NCBI RefSeq assembly: GCF_004346925.1
Contig: NZ_CP031167.1
Span: 2,438,001 to 2,502,000, forward strand
Source: Stenotrophomonas sp. ASS1
GTDB lineage: Bacteria; Pseudomonadota; Gammaproteobacteria; Xanthomonadales; Xanthomonadaceae
Length of the DNA stretch: 64,000 nt
Reading direction: 5' to 3'
The stretch's first letter is position 1, and each line of letters opens with the position of its first letter. Made by a program: the position numbers and the translations under genes. The notes below the pieces were generated by a model, which searched no databases, was not told the DNA's origin, and saw only the letters and a list, made by a program, of their open reading frames with translations. This document shows, in pieces, positions 34,457 to 46,300 of this stretch.

Positions 34457-34535
34457 CGCCGGAACAGTTGCAGGCGGACACTGTCTTCGCCATACGTCTT
34501 CATTGCTGAGCGTCGGTTTTCGCAGGAGATTCAAG

Positions 34536-34871
34536 ATGAGTGAGTCGTTGAAGGCGGGCCTTCGCCCTGCCCTCGCCCTTGCCTTGTTGCTGGCGTTGCC
34601 ATCGGTCTGGGCCGGAGAGACGAAGAAGCAGGACGATGCCGCACCCTGCATCGAAGTACAGGTCAACGGCGAGCGCATCCCCGCCTGGGAGTGCCTGCAA
34701 CGCAAACTGGCCCCGGCGCCGAAATCGGCGAAGTCACCGGCGCTGCCTGAAGCCGAACGCCTGATGCGGCAGCCGGGCAACCAGCTGATGCAGTACAACC
34801 TGGAAGGCACACGACAGCGCATGGGCGATGCCTTTGGTCGTTCGGTGGAACCGCAGCGTCCGGCGCGTTGA
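34536..34871 (+). CDS. Small exported protein
   Basis: This 111-residue protein has a signal peptide (about 1-26, SVWAGE), a mature part with two cysteines (38, 53) likely to form a disulfide, and a basic, Gln/Arg-rich C-terminus. AGGAG precedes the ATG. It is divergent from the TPS/Ton operon and could share its control through the TGACAG sites between them. No family was recognised. It may be a periplasmic accessory of the TPS locus. Confidence 0.6.
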   Translation: MSESLKAGLRPALALALLLALPSVWAGETKKQDDAAPCIEVQVNGERIPAWECLQRKLAPAPKSAKSPALPEAERLMRQPGNQLMQYNLEGTRQRMGDAFGRSVEPQRPAR

Positions 34872-34883
34872 GCCTGCGCAGCT

Positions 34884-35005
34884 GTAGAGCCGGGCCCGCG
34901 CTCGGCAGGATTTTGTAGAGTCGAGCCATGCTCCACTGGATTTTGTAGAGTCGAGCCTTGCTCGACTGTTCTTCCAGACGCAGCCGAGCGCGGGCTCGGC
35001 TCTAC
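34884..35005. repeat. Cluster of four SMAG elements
   Basis: GTAG-ended palindromes occur at 34884-34906, 34915-34936 and 34945-34967 (same orientation, GTAGAGTCGAGCC type). One in the opposite orientation lies at 34981-35005. The last one supplies the TAG stop codon of gspC (35002-35004). Confidence 0.88.
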
Positions 35006-35523
35006 AGGGACCCGCCCGGCACGATGCCATCGGTCGGCACCGGCGGCAGCTCAGGCACCGGCAGGCTGCGCGTTTGCCCGGCCTGGTTCAGTTCCACAGC
35101 GCTGGCGCTGATGCTGGCCAGTACCGTGCAGGGTCCGAGTCGTTGGCCGGGCGCATACGCTTCCGCTGGGCGTCCATCTACCGAGAGCAGGGCCAATGGC
35201 GCATGGTCACCCGCCATCACGCCCAGCACGACCACCTCGGTCTGCACCGCGCCGGGAGACAGCAGCCGCACCAGTGGCAGGCTGGCCACTGCATCGAACA
35301 TCGGCCGTATCGGCGCCTCGGCATGCGCTTCGCTCGCGGCCGCCGCTGGCGCCACCGCAGACAGGGTGACGCTCCAGTAGGCCACCACGGCCAGCAGCAG
35401 CGTCGCCGCCAGCAGGGTCAACATCCGATTCCGATCCCAGCGCCTGCCGTCCATGTTCCACATCATCGCCACGTTCGTGTCCGCCCACGCTAGCAGGTGC
35501 GGCTGACGCTTTTGTTTCATCAT
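35002..35523 (-). CDS. gspC: Type II secretion protein GspC
   Basis: This protein of about 173 residues is the inner-membrane GspC. It has a membrane helix (about 36-56, MLTLLAATLLLAVVAYWSV) and a periplasmic HR domain (about 85-155, EVVVLGVMAGDHAPLALLSVDG, EAYAPGQRLGPCTVLA), which contacts the GspD secretin. No PDZ domain follows, as in the short Xcs-type GspC of xanthomonads. The start is uncertain: ATG 35523 has no clear ribosome-binding site, and ATG 35454 would still give the helix. It is separated from the other gsp genes and divergent from gspHIJ. Its stop is formed by a SMAG element. Confidence 0.8.
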   Translation of the reverse strand: MMKQKRQPHLLAWADTNVAMMWNMDGRRWDRNRMLTLLAATLLLAVVAYWSVTLSAVAPAAAASEAHAEAPIRPMFDAVASLPLVRLLSPGAVQTEVVVLGVMAGDHAPLALLSVDGRPAEAYAPGQRLGPCTVLASISASAVELNQAGQTRSLPVPELPPVPTDGIVPGGSL

Positions 35524-35569
35524 GCGGGCCTACGCTGGCAGGTATCGGCCAGGACAGGAGGCAACGTCG

Positions 35570-36016
35570 ATGCAGCGTGTGCCGCGTGGGTTCACCCTGC
35601 TGGAACTGATGGTGGTGCTGGTGATCATCGGCATCTGCACGGCCGGGATCGGTCTGGGCTTGGGCAGCCTGCTCGACCCGGGCCGGCAGCTGCGGCAGGA
35701 AGGCGAGCGGCTGGCGCAGCGCCTGCAGGTGGCGCGCGACGAGGCCCGCATCGATGGCCGCCCCCTGCGTTGGCAGGCCGACGCCGCCGGCTATCGTTTC
35801 AGCCGCCTCGAAGGCAGCCGCTGGGTCACCGTTGAACGCGATGATCTGCTGCGTCCACAGAAGTGGCAGGCTGCAGGCATCACGGTGCAGCCCACCAACG
35901 CCATCGAGCTGAGCCCGGAGTGGATCGGTACCGCCTGGGAGCTTGGACTGTCGCTGGACGGCCGCGCACTGCGTCTTCGTGATGATGGCAGCGGACAGTT
36001 GCAGGTCGTGCAGTGA
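35570..36016 (+). CDS. gspH: Type II secretion minor pseudopilin GspH
   Basis: This 148-residue pseudopilin has a prepilin peptidase site (RGFTLLELMVVL, cleavage after Gly; Glu at +5) at residue 7. A long N-terminal helix and a soluble beta-rich domain follow. AGGAGG lies 7 bases before the ATG. It is the first of a three-gene overlapping set HIJ that builds the tip of the pseudopilus. It diverges from gspC. Confidence 0.88.
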   Translation: MQRVPRGFTLLELMVVLVIIGICTAGIGLGLGSLLDPGRQLRQEGERLAQRLQVARDEARIDGRPLRWQADAAGYRFSRLEGSRWVTVERDDLLRPQKWQAAGITVQPTNAIELSPEWIGTAWELGLSLDGRALRLRDDGSGQLQVVQ

Positions 36017-36375
36017 AGCAGACGGCGCGCGGATTCACCCTGATCGAGGTGCTGATCGCGCTGGCGATCGTATCGATTGCACTGGCTGCGGTGATGCGCT
36101 CGGTGGCAGTGGCGACCGACGATCAGTCACGGCTGCGCGACCGTCGCCTGGCGCTGTTGTGTGCACAGGACCGCTGGCAGGAGCTGCGCCTCGCCGGGCA
36201 GCCGCCGCAGGATGCTCGGCAGCACTGTGTGCAGGGACGCGGCAGCTTCCTGGTCCTGCAGCATCTGGGCACCGGCAGCGACGGGCAGCCGCAACTGGAA
36301 CTGACCGTGGTGGCCGAAGATGCACCGCGGCAGTCGCTGGTCCGCATGCAGCTGCCGTGGACTGCGGCGCAATGA
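36013..36375 (+). CDS. gspI: Type II secretion minor pseudopilin GspI
   Basis: This 120-residue pseudopilin starts with GTG overlapping the gspH stop (GTGA). The prepilin site is RGFTLIEVLIAL with Glu at +5. The soluble domain has a Cys pair, and GspI is usually the smallest of the tip complex (I-J-K). The start codon overlap implies translational coupling with gspH and gspJ. Confidence 0.88.
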   Translation: MKQTARGFTLIEVLIALAIVSIALAAVMRSVAVATDDQSRLRDRRLALLCAQDRWQELRLAGQPPQDARQHCVQGRGSFLVLQHLGTGSDGQPQLELTVVAEDAPRQSLVRMQLPWTAAQ

Positions 36376-36986
36376 GGCGCGCCGTGCGTGGCTTCACCCT
36401 GATCGAGGTGATGATCGCGATCACCATCATGGGCGTGCTGGCGCTGATCTGCTGGCGTGCGCTGGACAGCGTGGCCAACAGCGATCAGCGCCTGCGCCAG
36501 GCCGATGCCGAGACCACGACGGCGCTGCGCGTGCTGCAGCAGTTCCAGCGCGATGTTGAAATGCGTGCCGACGATGCGCTGATGAATGGCGCAGTGCGCC
36601 CGGCAGATCGTCCGCAGCGATTGCTGCCCCCGTCGCTGGTAAGCGAGCGGCACCCGGATGGCAGCTTCGCGCTGGAAATCACCCGCAGTGTCGGCAGTGA
36701 TGGGCTGCACTGGCAGCGGGTGCGCTGGTGGCGGCAGGGCAGCACGCTGTGGCGGGCCAGTGGTGCGGCTACAGACCGGTATCCCCTGCCCGCACCGGAT
36801 CCGTCGAAGGGCATTGCGGTGGCGCGCGATGTGCAGCGGTTCGAGGTGCGGGCGTGGCAGCCTGGAACGGGATGGGCCGTGTTGCCGAGCGAGGGCGAGG
36901 TATTGCCGGCCACCGGACTTGAACTGCGGTTGGGCCTGCGCGATGGGCGTGGGCCGTTGAGTTACCGGCGGGTGCTGGAACTTTAG
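36372..36986 (+). CDS. gspJ: Type II secretion minor pseudopilin GspJ
   Basis: This 204-residue pseudopilin overlaps gspI by ATGA. The prepilin site is RGFTLIEVMIAI (Glu at +5). The C-terminal beta-domain of about 150 residues is typical of GspJ, which forms the tip with GspI and GspK. GspK is encoded 21 kb away in this window, on the far side of the exoprotein gene, so the tip complex genes are split. Confidence 0.88.
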   Translation: MRRAVRGFTLIEVMIAITIMGVLALICWRALDSVANSDQRLRQADAETTTALRVLQQFQRDVEMRADDALMNGAVRPADRPQRLLPPSLVSERHPDGSFALEITRSVGSDGLHWQRVRWWRQGSTLWRASGAATDRYPLPAPDPSKGIAVARDVQRFEVRAWQPGTGWAVLPSEGEVLPATGLELRLGLRDGRGPLSYRRVLEL

Positions 36987-37367
36987 GATTGGTTCGTGGC
37001 ACCGCATCCACGCATGGCGTGGATCTACTGCCGAGCCTGTTCCTGCTGCGCGGTCTGCTCTGGTGGGTGCCGACCTTGGTCGGCACTGAAGCTGGCCAAG
37101 CCATCCACGCATGGCGTGGATCTACTGCCGACCAACGTCGGCATCTACCGTGACACATGCGCGCGTCCCTCCTGCCGCCGGGTGCTCTCCTGCACCCGGC
37201 GGCGCTGTGTCGGTGGTCCTCACCGCTGATGGCCTCTCCCTGCCCTCCGTGCCGTCCTGGCTGGGGCCGCCACCGCTCCCTGGCGGCTGGCCCGATGCTG
37301 CAGCCCGATGCGCTGCATCGGGCAATGCGTGCCGACCAAGGTCGGCACCTACCGGGGCGTGCTATGC
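36987..37367. repeat. Gap with five SMAG elements and a strong hairpin
   Basis: This 381-bp gap lies between convergent gspJ and the giant exoprotein gene. GTAG palindromes occur at 37006-37028, 37063-37088, 37103-37125, 37126-37149 and 37330-37353. A GC hairpin GCCGCCGGGTG/CACCCGGCGGC (about 37174-37204) is the best terminator candidate. No gene was seen. Confidence 0.85.
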
Positions 37368-40300
37368 CTATCGGCGCTGCGTGCCTTCGTCGCGGCTTGC
37401 CTGCGGGAACTGGAAGGCGCTGTTGGCGTCGTAGCCGCTGTTGGCAGTGGTACCGCGTGCCGGCGGCGCAATGCTGCTGGTGCCACTGCCGAAGCCGAGG
37501 ATCTGCACGCTGATCACCGATGGCTGGTTGCGCCGCGCGTCGTCCTGGCTCTTGCGCATCACGTCCTGTGCCGCCTGGCTGGCGCTGTTCGCCGCTGCAC
37601 TGGCCGAAGCCAGCGCATTGACGTTCACCGTGGCCAGCACCGGCAGGCCCTTGCTCTCACCCTGCACCTGGATGTTGGCCGCGTTGAGCACCTGCAGCGC
37701 GGCGAGGTTGATGTTGCCCGAGACACGGATGCCTGCTTCGCCCGCATCGATGGTGCCCAGCGGCGCGATCAGGTCGACGTCGCCCGGCGATACTTCGGCG
37801 ATGGGGTTCAAGGTGGCGATGCCAGCACCGCTGGCGGGAGCCTGCGGCGACAGGATCACATTGCCCCAGCCGTCATAGACGCGACGCGGAGGCGTATACA
37901 GCAGCGTAGTCTGCGAACCGCGTCCGGCATTGATGTCACCCCGCTCCGACCAGGCCAGGATGTCACCACCGAACGTCGTCATCACCCGCGACAGACCCAG
38001 CAGCACGCTGTCCTGGCTGAACAGCCGGATATCGCCCTGCCCTTGGGTGACGAGGCCAGCGCTGGCAGGCGGCACCACGCCCTGTACGCCGACCACGATC
38101 TGGCCGCCCGGCGCCATCAGTTCGATGTGGCCGCCCGCCTCGGTGCGCACGCCGGAGCCGCCGTACATCACGATATCGCCGGTCCGGTCGATCGTCGCAC
38201 CGGTCGCATCCTTGTCCGGCATCAGCGTGGCGATGGCTTCGCGCCCGCGCAGGTAGGAGCCGAAGCGGGGCCCTTCTGCATCGGTATACTCGCGCCCACC
38301 TTCGCGAAGCTCGGCATAATAGATCTGGCGCAGGAAGATGCGCTGCTGTTCCTGCGGCAGCGCATCGAACGCAGCCAGCGCCCCGTCACCGTCGGCAGCC
38401 ACGCCGAAGCGTTGCTGCAGCCACTGCTTCAGTTCCTGGTCGTATACCTTGACTGCCTTGCCCGGCTGCGACGCAAGCGATTGCGCGGGATCGGCAAGGT
38501 TGACCGGGTCCAGATAGCGGGCACGCAGGGCCGCGAAATCGATCTGCTGGCTGCCGGCCGCAAGCGTGATGCTGGCACCGGGACGGGTGTCGCCCTGCAC
38601 GATGCCACCGAGGCTGACGATGCTGCCCGCATCCTCCTGGCGCAGCTGGCGGCCGGCACTGATCTCGGTGTTGCCGGGGCCCGCGATGGTCGCGTTCAGA
38701 TGCACGATGTCGCGGCCCGCCGCCGCCACCGTGATGTCGGTGGGCGCGGTGTTCAGCGCGGTCATCGACACCCCGAGGATGTCCCGGCCTGCCCGCAGTT
38801 GCACGGCGCCGGCGGCCTCGAACCAGTTCAGCTGCGTGCGCTGCCCGACGTTGGCATTCAGCGTGCGCTGGGCGCCGGTGGCCAGACCGATGATGTCGCC
38901 CTGCACCGCGTAGAAACGGCTCGGCGCCAGGGCCGCAGACACGGTGGACAGCGGAGTATTCGGACCAAACGCAAACAGCGGAAGCGATGCCTCCGGCGAT
39001 GCAATGTTGCCGTCGACCGACAGGTTGTGCCGCGAGCGGGTCACATTGCCGCTGGAATCCCCTTGCTCGGCCATGAATGCCGGGTCGAAGGGTCCCGGCA
39101 GGCGCGCGTCGCTGGCGGAGCGCGCGATCTGGGTCGCGCCACGCTGGGCAAAGATGCCGCCACCGGCCAGGACGTCCAGCCGTCCTGTCGCCGAGGGTGC
39201 CAGCAGGATCACATCCTGCGTCCCCGGCGTGGTGCTGATCCGGTCCAGCTTGATGTCGCCCTGCGCAGCAATGGCACTGAAGCGCGAAGGATAGAGCCAG
39301 TAGTTCAGCAGCTCCTCCCGGCTGCCCGGTGCCAGCGCAACCTGCTCGGGCCACAGATTGCTGCCGGTCACGTTCTCCGGCCCGGCCAGGCCCGGCGCGA
39401 GGTCGCCACCGGCACTGAACAGGTCCACGGCGGTCGTGTCGGTCCACAGGGAGAACCAGGTGCTGCCCGCAGCGCGGCTGCCGTTGTCCTGCACCACCGC
39501 GCTGTAGTTGGCCAGTGGAACCCGACCGGCATCGGCGACACCGCCGAGCACGACGTCACCCCGCGCCTGCAGCTGAGCGACCGCATCGCCCAGCACCAGC
39601 ACCGGCCCGCCCATCGGGCGAGCGGCGTCGGCGGCGAACAGATCGGCCGCACGCAGCTGGCCCAGCGTCGCGTAGCTTTCCAGGGTGACGCCCATTGCAC
39701 CGATGCGTCCCGTATCCAGCTGCAGGCTGCCACGCAGATTGCTGAAGGTACCGTTGAGGTCGAGATTCTGTCCCGCCCTGGAGGCATTGAGGCTGGAGAA
39801 CGTCGCCCGCAGATTCGGATTCAGTGCGCCACCGATACGCAGTTGAAGGTCGCCTCCGCCGGTCAGGTGCAGCTGGCCATCGCTGACCCGGCCGGTCGAT
39901 CCTACCGCCGCGATGATCGCACCCGAGCGCGGGGCGATCATCGAGCCCAGCGCATCACCTATCGCATCACGCACGCCGGCGTCACGCCCGGCCTCCAGCG
40001 TCATGTTGCCGCCGCCCAATGTACCGAAGCCGGTAAAGCCGACCATCCGCGGAGAGGCGCCAGCGGTAGCGGACACGTTGGTGTAGGCGCCAAAGTTCAC
40101 CCACCAGCTGGTCGGCACCGGCTCCACGCCGGTGGTGCTGCCGGTTCCCTGCCGCCACAGCCAATTGCCGACCGCGGCACTGGAGTACAGCGCCCAGTCG
40201 CGCTCGCTGGTGCCCGACTCTGCGCGCCCGGTCCAGACGTCACCGACGATATCGCGCCCGGCTTCGACGCGCAGGTTGCCGCCATGATCGGGATACCAGG

Positions 40301-43300
40301 CCTGGTAGCCGGCCAACGCGGCGTCATAGCTGCCCGGCACCAGGTTCGGACCCAGCAGTGCAGTGTTCCTGGGGGCTGCTGCACGGGGCGAATTGAAGGC
40401 CGCGTCGCGGCCCTCGCCCAGCGTTGTGGGAGTGCCGGCCGTGTATACACCGAAGCCGGACTTCATCACGACGTCACCGGCAGCGAGCAGCTCCAGGTCC
40501 CCCTTGCCGGTGCGCAGCACGCTCCAGGCCGGCGTGCCCGCGCGCTTGCCGTAGGTGGTCACTTCGGTCTGCGTGCCACCGCCGGCGCAGTAGCTGGGTG
40601 CGGTACTGCAGAACTCGTCTTCGGTCATGCCGAACATCGCCGCGAAGTCCTTCGCAGGGGTGCCCACGTAGGATTCGTCGCCCCAGTAATCCAGCGAGCC
40701 CTGCGCGGCCACCTGGCGGGGTGCCGGGCCGCAGTAGTCGGCCGACATCGCGCAGAACTCATCTTCGGTGAAGCCGAACATGTCGGCCAGCTCCGCGATC
40801 GGGCGGCCCGCATAGGAGGTGTCGCCGATCCAGTCCAGCGATGCCTGCTCGGTCAGCGCGCGATCACCCACCCAGATGATTTCGGTCTTGACCGTTCCGA
40901 TCGAGCCCTGGTGGGTGTCGGCCAGCACCACGCTGCCTTCGCTGCCCCAGCGCCGGCTGCGTGGATCGGCTGCCCCGGCATCGGCGCCGGCAACCACGGT
41001 CAGGTCCCAGGAGGTGGTGCCCTCGGCCAGCATCGGCGCCAGCGCCCAGTTGCGCCCCTGGTTGCCGTCGGCATCGGCCGGCCGCAGATTCACCGGCCCG
41101 TTGCCGGGCAGCTCCACCTTGGTCAACGATGGGATGTACGCGCCCACCTTGAGCTCGACTTCGCGTGCCAGGCGCAGCGCAACCGGCAGCACCGCGCCGG
41201 CGGGCCACTCCTGTGCCGCCATCTGTACGGCGCTGCGCAGGCGGAAACCGGCCCCCAGGCGCGCACCGGCCGCCAGCACCAGCGGCTTCTGCAGCACGGT
41301 ACCCGCCGCCAGCGTCTGCCCGGAATCGGTGGTCACCGCCGCACCCAGCACCGTGCCCGCAGGCAGGCGCAGGGTCTGCGAGATCACCATCGCCGCGGGC
41401 AGCACGGTACCGACCGGAAGCGTTACCGATTCGACCGGCACGTCATAGTTCAGGCGGGTGCCGGCCTGGAACTCGGTGCCGGGCTGCAGCTTCACTCCGT
41501 CCACCGGCACCACCAGGCCGCTACCGAAGGGCGTGTGCCCGGCGCTGCCATTGCGAGCCTCATACAACTGCCAACCGCCCTCGTCCGGCGTGGACGGCGG
41601 CGGGGCGAAACCATCATTGATGCTGCCATAGACGTTGATGTTGCCTTCGGCGCGCAGCACCAGCGAGGCCGATTCGCCGAAGCCACGCCGCGATGGATCG
41701 GCGCGGTTGGCTTCGGGCCCATAGCGGTAGCCGGACAGATCGATGTCGCCGGCAATGGTCAGGTCTCCGTCCGGGTTGGCGTCGCTGCGCCGCGCCACCA
41801 CCTGCACGCCGGGACGCAGGCGGACGTCGCCCAGCGCGGCCGTGCGCTGCTGCAGATCCGGATTGCCCAACGCGCCATCGATCCAGGCCACGCTGTGCGG
41901 ATCGACCACCTGGTCCAGCCACTGCTGGGTGACCAGCTGCGCGCGGTTGCCGCGCACATCCGCGGTGGTGGCCAGGGGCGCATCGTCGTAGCGGCGGACG
42001 CCATTGAGCTGGGTGTCGGCCGCGCCATCGATGCGCAGGCCGCTGGCCGCGGCAATCGCCGCGTCGTTGCTGCCCAGCCGCGGCACATCGATCTTCAGCG
42101 TGCCGCGCGGCGTCCCATCGTTCTGGCCAGGGCCTTCACCGACCGCGACGTCGCTGCCGGCACGCAGGTCCAGCCGCGCCGCGCTGCCCAGGCCGACGGC
42201 GCCTTCGGCGCTGCCCAGCGTGATGGTGGCCCGGTTGGGACTGTCGATGATCTTGCCGTGGCTGTCCACGCGCAGGCCGGTACCGTGCGCGTCCAGCGTG
42301 CCGTCCAACTGCAGCTGATCGCGGGCGTACAGGCGGATGCTGCCGACCTGCTCGCCGCTGGCATCGATGCGGCCGGCCACGGTCAGGCTGCCCGCGTCGA
42401 CACTGATGTCGACCCGGCGCGCCTTCACTTCGTCGCCGATCCGCAGATCGCCTTCGCCGATCTGGAAGCTGCGACCGCCGACCACACCGCCAGCGGTCAG
42501 TCGCTGGTTGAGGCCGGCGAAGTCCTGCAGCTGGCGTGCCCGCACCACCAGTTCGCCACCGTCGTAGGGCACCAGCGTGCCGCCGGCGTCGTAGCGGCCA
42601 GTGGCGGCACCCTGCAGAACACCCGCCAGATCGGCTTGGCCGGCCATTGCGGTGACCGTCAGGCGCCCGCCGCGGTTGTTGCGGGCGGACACATCGATGC
42701 GGGAGGCCGCATCGGCGCGGATGTCCCCCGTGTCGCTGGACAGCAGGACATCGCCGCCCCAGCTGAATTTGTCCACGTCGTACAGCGGGACCTTGCGCCC
42801 GGCCAGATCCAGCGCAGCCCGGCTGCCGAGCGTGATGCCCTCGCGTGCGTTCGCCGACAGCCGTCCGGACGCCAGCGCGATCGTGCTGTCCAGCGTGATC
42901 CGGTTGGCATCGATGCTCAGCTCACTACCCAGTGCATCGCCACCCGCCTTGCCCGTGCCCCCCTGCAGGCGGAAGTCGCCGCCGGCGCGCACCCGCAGCT
43001 GCGCGGCGGGATCGGCGGCCAACAGCGGTGTATCGATACCCAGGCTGCCTCCGCTGTACTGCCAGCCCTTGTCGGCCAGATAGTCGCCGCGCTGCTGGAA
43101 CACGTCCAGCGTGCCCTGCGCGGAGAACGACAGCTGCTCCGAAGCACTCAGGTTCAGCGCACTGAATCCGAGCACCTGCCGGTTTGCAGGTACTTCAGAG
43201 CTGGGACGACTGAATGGCGCCCGCCCCAGCTGCAGCTGTCGGGTGAAGATGTCCAGCTGCCCGGCGCCGAGCCGGTCCACCATCGGATCGGCCGGCGGCA

Positions 43301-46300
43301 CCGACGCGTCGCTGCCCGGCGCCTGGCTCGCCGCCAATGAGCCGTCCCAGACCAGCGTGTCCACCAGGATGCGCGCACGGTCGGTCGCCGCACCGTAGCC
43401 GCGGATGGCCTGCGCACCGAGCACGAGCGTCTGCAGGCCACTGCGGCCGGTGGCACTGTCGCGCGCGTCCAGGTCGACGCTGCCGAACACGTTGACAGAA
43501 TCCCGCGCGACCAGGCTCAGCGTGTCCAGCGCCGGCGCGCCGGTGGCATCATTGCCGCGCAGCAGTTGCTGCAGCACGGACTGGTTCATGGTCATGCCAC
43601 TGGGCAGCGCCCCTGCCGCAGCGGCCTGCGCGATCGCTTCGGCACTGCCGAGGTTCAGCGCCGCCATGCTCAGGCCGAGCTGACGGGTGCCATAGCTGGC
43701 CGAGTCGCGCATCTGCAGCGTGCCATCGGTCGCTACCGCGATGCTGCCATCGGAAACCAGCCGGGTCTGGCCGTCGCATGCCGTCTGGCACCCCCCGATG
43801 TCGATCGCCACCGGACCGGCCTCCACGCCGGTGGTGCCGGTGATCAGGTTCAGGCGCTGGTTGGACACCACCAGCAGGCCGCCGGAGACCTGGTAAGGCA
43901 GCGTCGCCCTGGCATCCGCGTTGGCGGATGCGAACGGCAGTGTATCGAGGGTCGCACCGGCCTCGACCAGCACGCCGCTGCCACCGGAGGCCGCTGCCAC
44001 CAGCACTTCCGGTGCGTTCAGGGTGACTCCGGAACGGATCGCCACGCTGCGTGCCTGGCCGGTCACCGCCACCTGCGAAGCCACCTGGTTGAACTGCCCG
44101 CCGATCATCATCCGCGCAGGCAGGAAGGCATTGAGCGCGTCGTCGCTGAAGGTGGCACCGCGATCACGCGCCTGCGATTGCGCACCGCCATCGACGATCT
44201 CCAGTGAACCGACCGCCGGGCTGGCCAACGTGGCTGTCAGCGTGCCGCCGCGCCCGTTGTCGGTGGCGGCGCCGAACCGCGCGGTGCCGGCAAAGCGGAT
44301 AGCAGGCGTGTCTGCACGACCTGCGCCTTCGCCCAGCGCCAGGGTCAATCCGAGCGCATCGATGGTCTGCCAGCCGCGCGACTCGCCGCGGCGGTCGGCC
44401 ACCGATTGCGCGAAGCTGTTGTAGGAGGTTTCGTTGTAGCCCGAGTGCCGGCGTACCACCGCGGCGGGGGTCAGCAGGATGTCGGTGAGCAACGGCGAGA
44501 TTGCCGCGCCCAGCGCCGTGCGCTGCTGCCCGGACACACGCCAGGTGCCGGTGCCGGTCGCGATGGGTTGCGCGATGCCCGAGGTACCGGTGGCGCCCAG
44601 CTCCACCCGGAAGGCACCGGGCTGCAGCGCATAGCTGGCCGGCATCAGCGTGTAGGTGCCTGCCACCAGGCCGGGCACGCCCGCCGGCACGGTGATCTGC
44701 TGACCCACCCCCGGTGCGGCGAATCCTTCCTCGCCGCTGGGGGCGAATGTCCCGGCGCGTCCCGGCACGATCGCATACACCGGGTTGCCCGACGCACTGA
44801 ATTCATAGCGCGGATTGGCGTCGGCCAACGCCGTTCGCAGCACGTCGACCGAGCCGCCGCGCCCCGACACGAAGGCCGCACCGGTCAACTCACCACCGCC
44901 GGACATGTCCAGCAGTGCCCCCGGCGCCACCTCGATCTCGTTCGCCTTCAGGGTCACCCCCATCGAGGAGATGCCGGCCGGCGTCAGCGAACTCATGCTG
45001 CGCGTGCCGACCCGCCAGTCGACACCATCGACGGTGCCACCATAGGGCAGCGACAGGCCGGCACCGCTGGTGGAGGTAACGCTGCCCGGGAGCAGTTCCA
45101 CCCGGCTGCCGACGGTTCCGTTCTGGATCAGGCCGCCCAGCTGCAGCGTGCCCATCGGCACCTGTACGTTGCCGCCCTGCTGCACCGTGGCGGCCACCAG
45201 GCGAAGCGTGCCCCGCGCCGATTCCGGCGCCGGCTGCGTACCCGCACCGATGCCGTGGATGCGCAGCACGGCATCTGGATCAGCCCAGTAATCAGCGGTC
45301 TGCACGGTCTGCGCCGAAGCGCCGGCCACCAGCGTGCCGGCCGCACCCGTGGTGGGGTACAGGCGGGCAGCGGTCACATCCATCGAACCGGCCGCCATCA
45401 ACGCGCTGGTGTTGCCATTGCTGGCAATGCTGTTGGTCAGGCGCACATCACTGCGGCTTTCCAGCGCCACGTGTTCGAACCCGGGCAGCCAGGTGACGTC
45501 GCGGATGTCGATCAGCTCGGCCAGCACCGCCAGCGCATGCTGGTCCGGCGCCGCCGAGGCAACCTCGGCCGTGACCAGCAAGTTCTCGCCCGGCAGCTGG
45601 CGCCAGCGTGCCTGCGCCAGACTGACGTAGGGCGCACTCAGTCGCAGCCCCGAGGACAGCCCGGCATCCATGGCCATGCCCAGGCTCGACGTTCCCTGGC
45701 CGTGGATGCGCAGGCTCTGGGCCAGGCGTAGGTCGACATCGCCGACGGCGCGGATGTCACCGAACACGGACAGGTTGCCGAAGCCGCCGGCCTGCAGCTG
45801 CTCGACCGACAACGCGGCGTGGCCATATTCCAATGCGGCCGGCAGTGGCTGCGCCGGTGCGTTGTGCTGGCTGAGGCTGATCGCACGCGCCCGCAGTACC
45901 TCCTCGCTGGCGCCACGTGCATGGATGCTGCCGCCAAAGGCCAGGCCAAGCGTGCCGCCGCGTGCGCCGGCACCACCGGCGGCCGCGTCCATCCCGCCCT
46001 CCAGGTACAGCGCATTGGCCGAACGCAGCACGATCTGCCCGCCGTCGCTGTCCACGCGCACGCGGCCCTGGCCATCGATGTCCAGTTCGGCCGACGCGCC
46101 CCGCGCCTGCAGGCGCGCACCGCGTTCGACCACCACGAAGGCTTCCGGTGGTCGGTTGTCGACGAATGCGGTGGCCTCCCAGTCCAGCGTCCCGCCAATC
46201 TCGATGCGTCCACCCGCGCGCACCTGCCCGCGCAGGCGGCCGCTGGCATCGGGCAGCGAAATCGCGTCTGCATCGGCATCCAGCAGCGCGCTTTCGGCGA

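Noticed and set aside
37308-43340. Very long open frame on the plus strand (about 2010 codons) antisense to the giant exoprotein gene.
   Set aside because: Low-complexity His/Arg/Ala-rich translation without domains. It mirrors the GC-skewed third positions of the exoprotein on the other strand.
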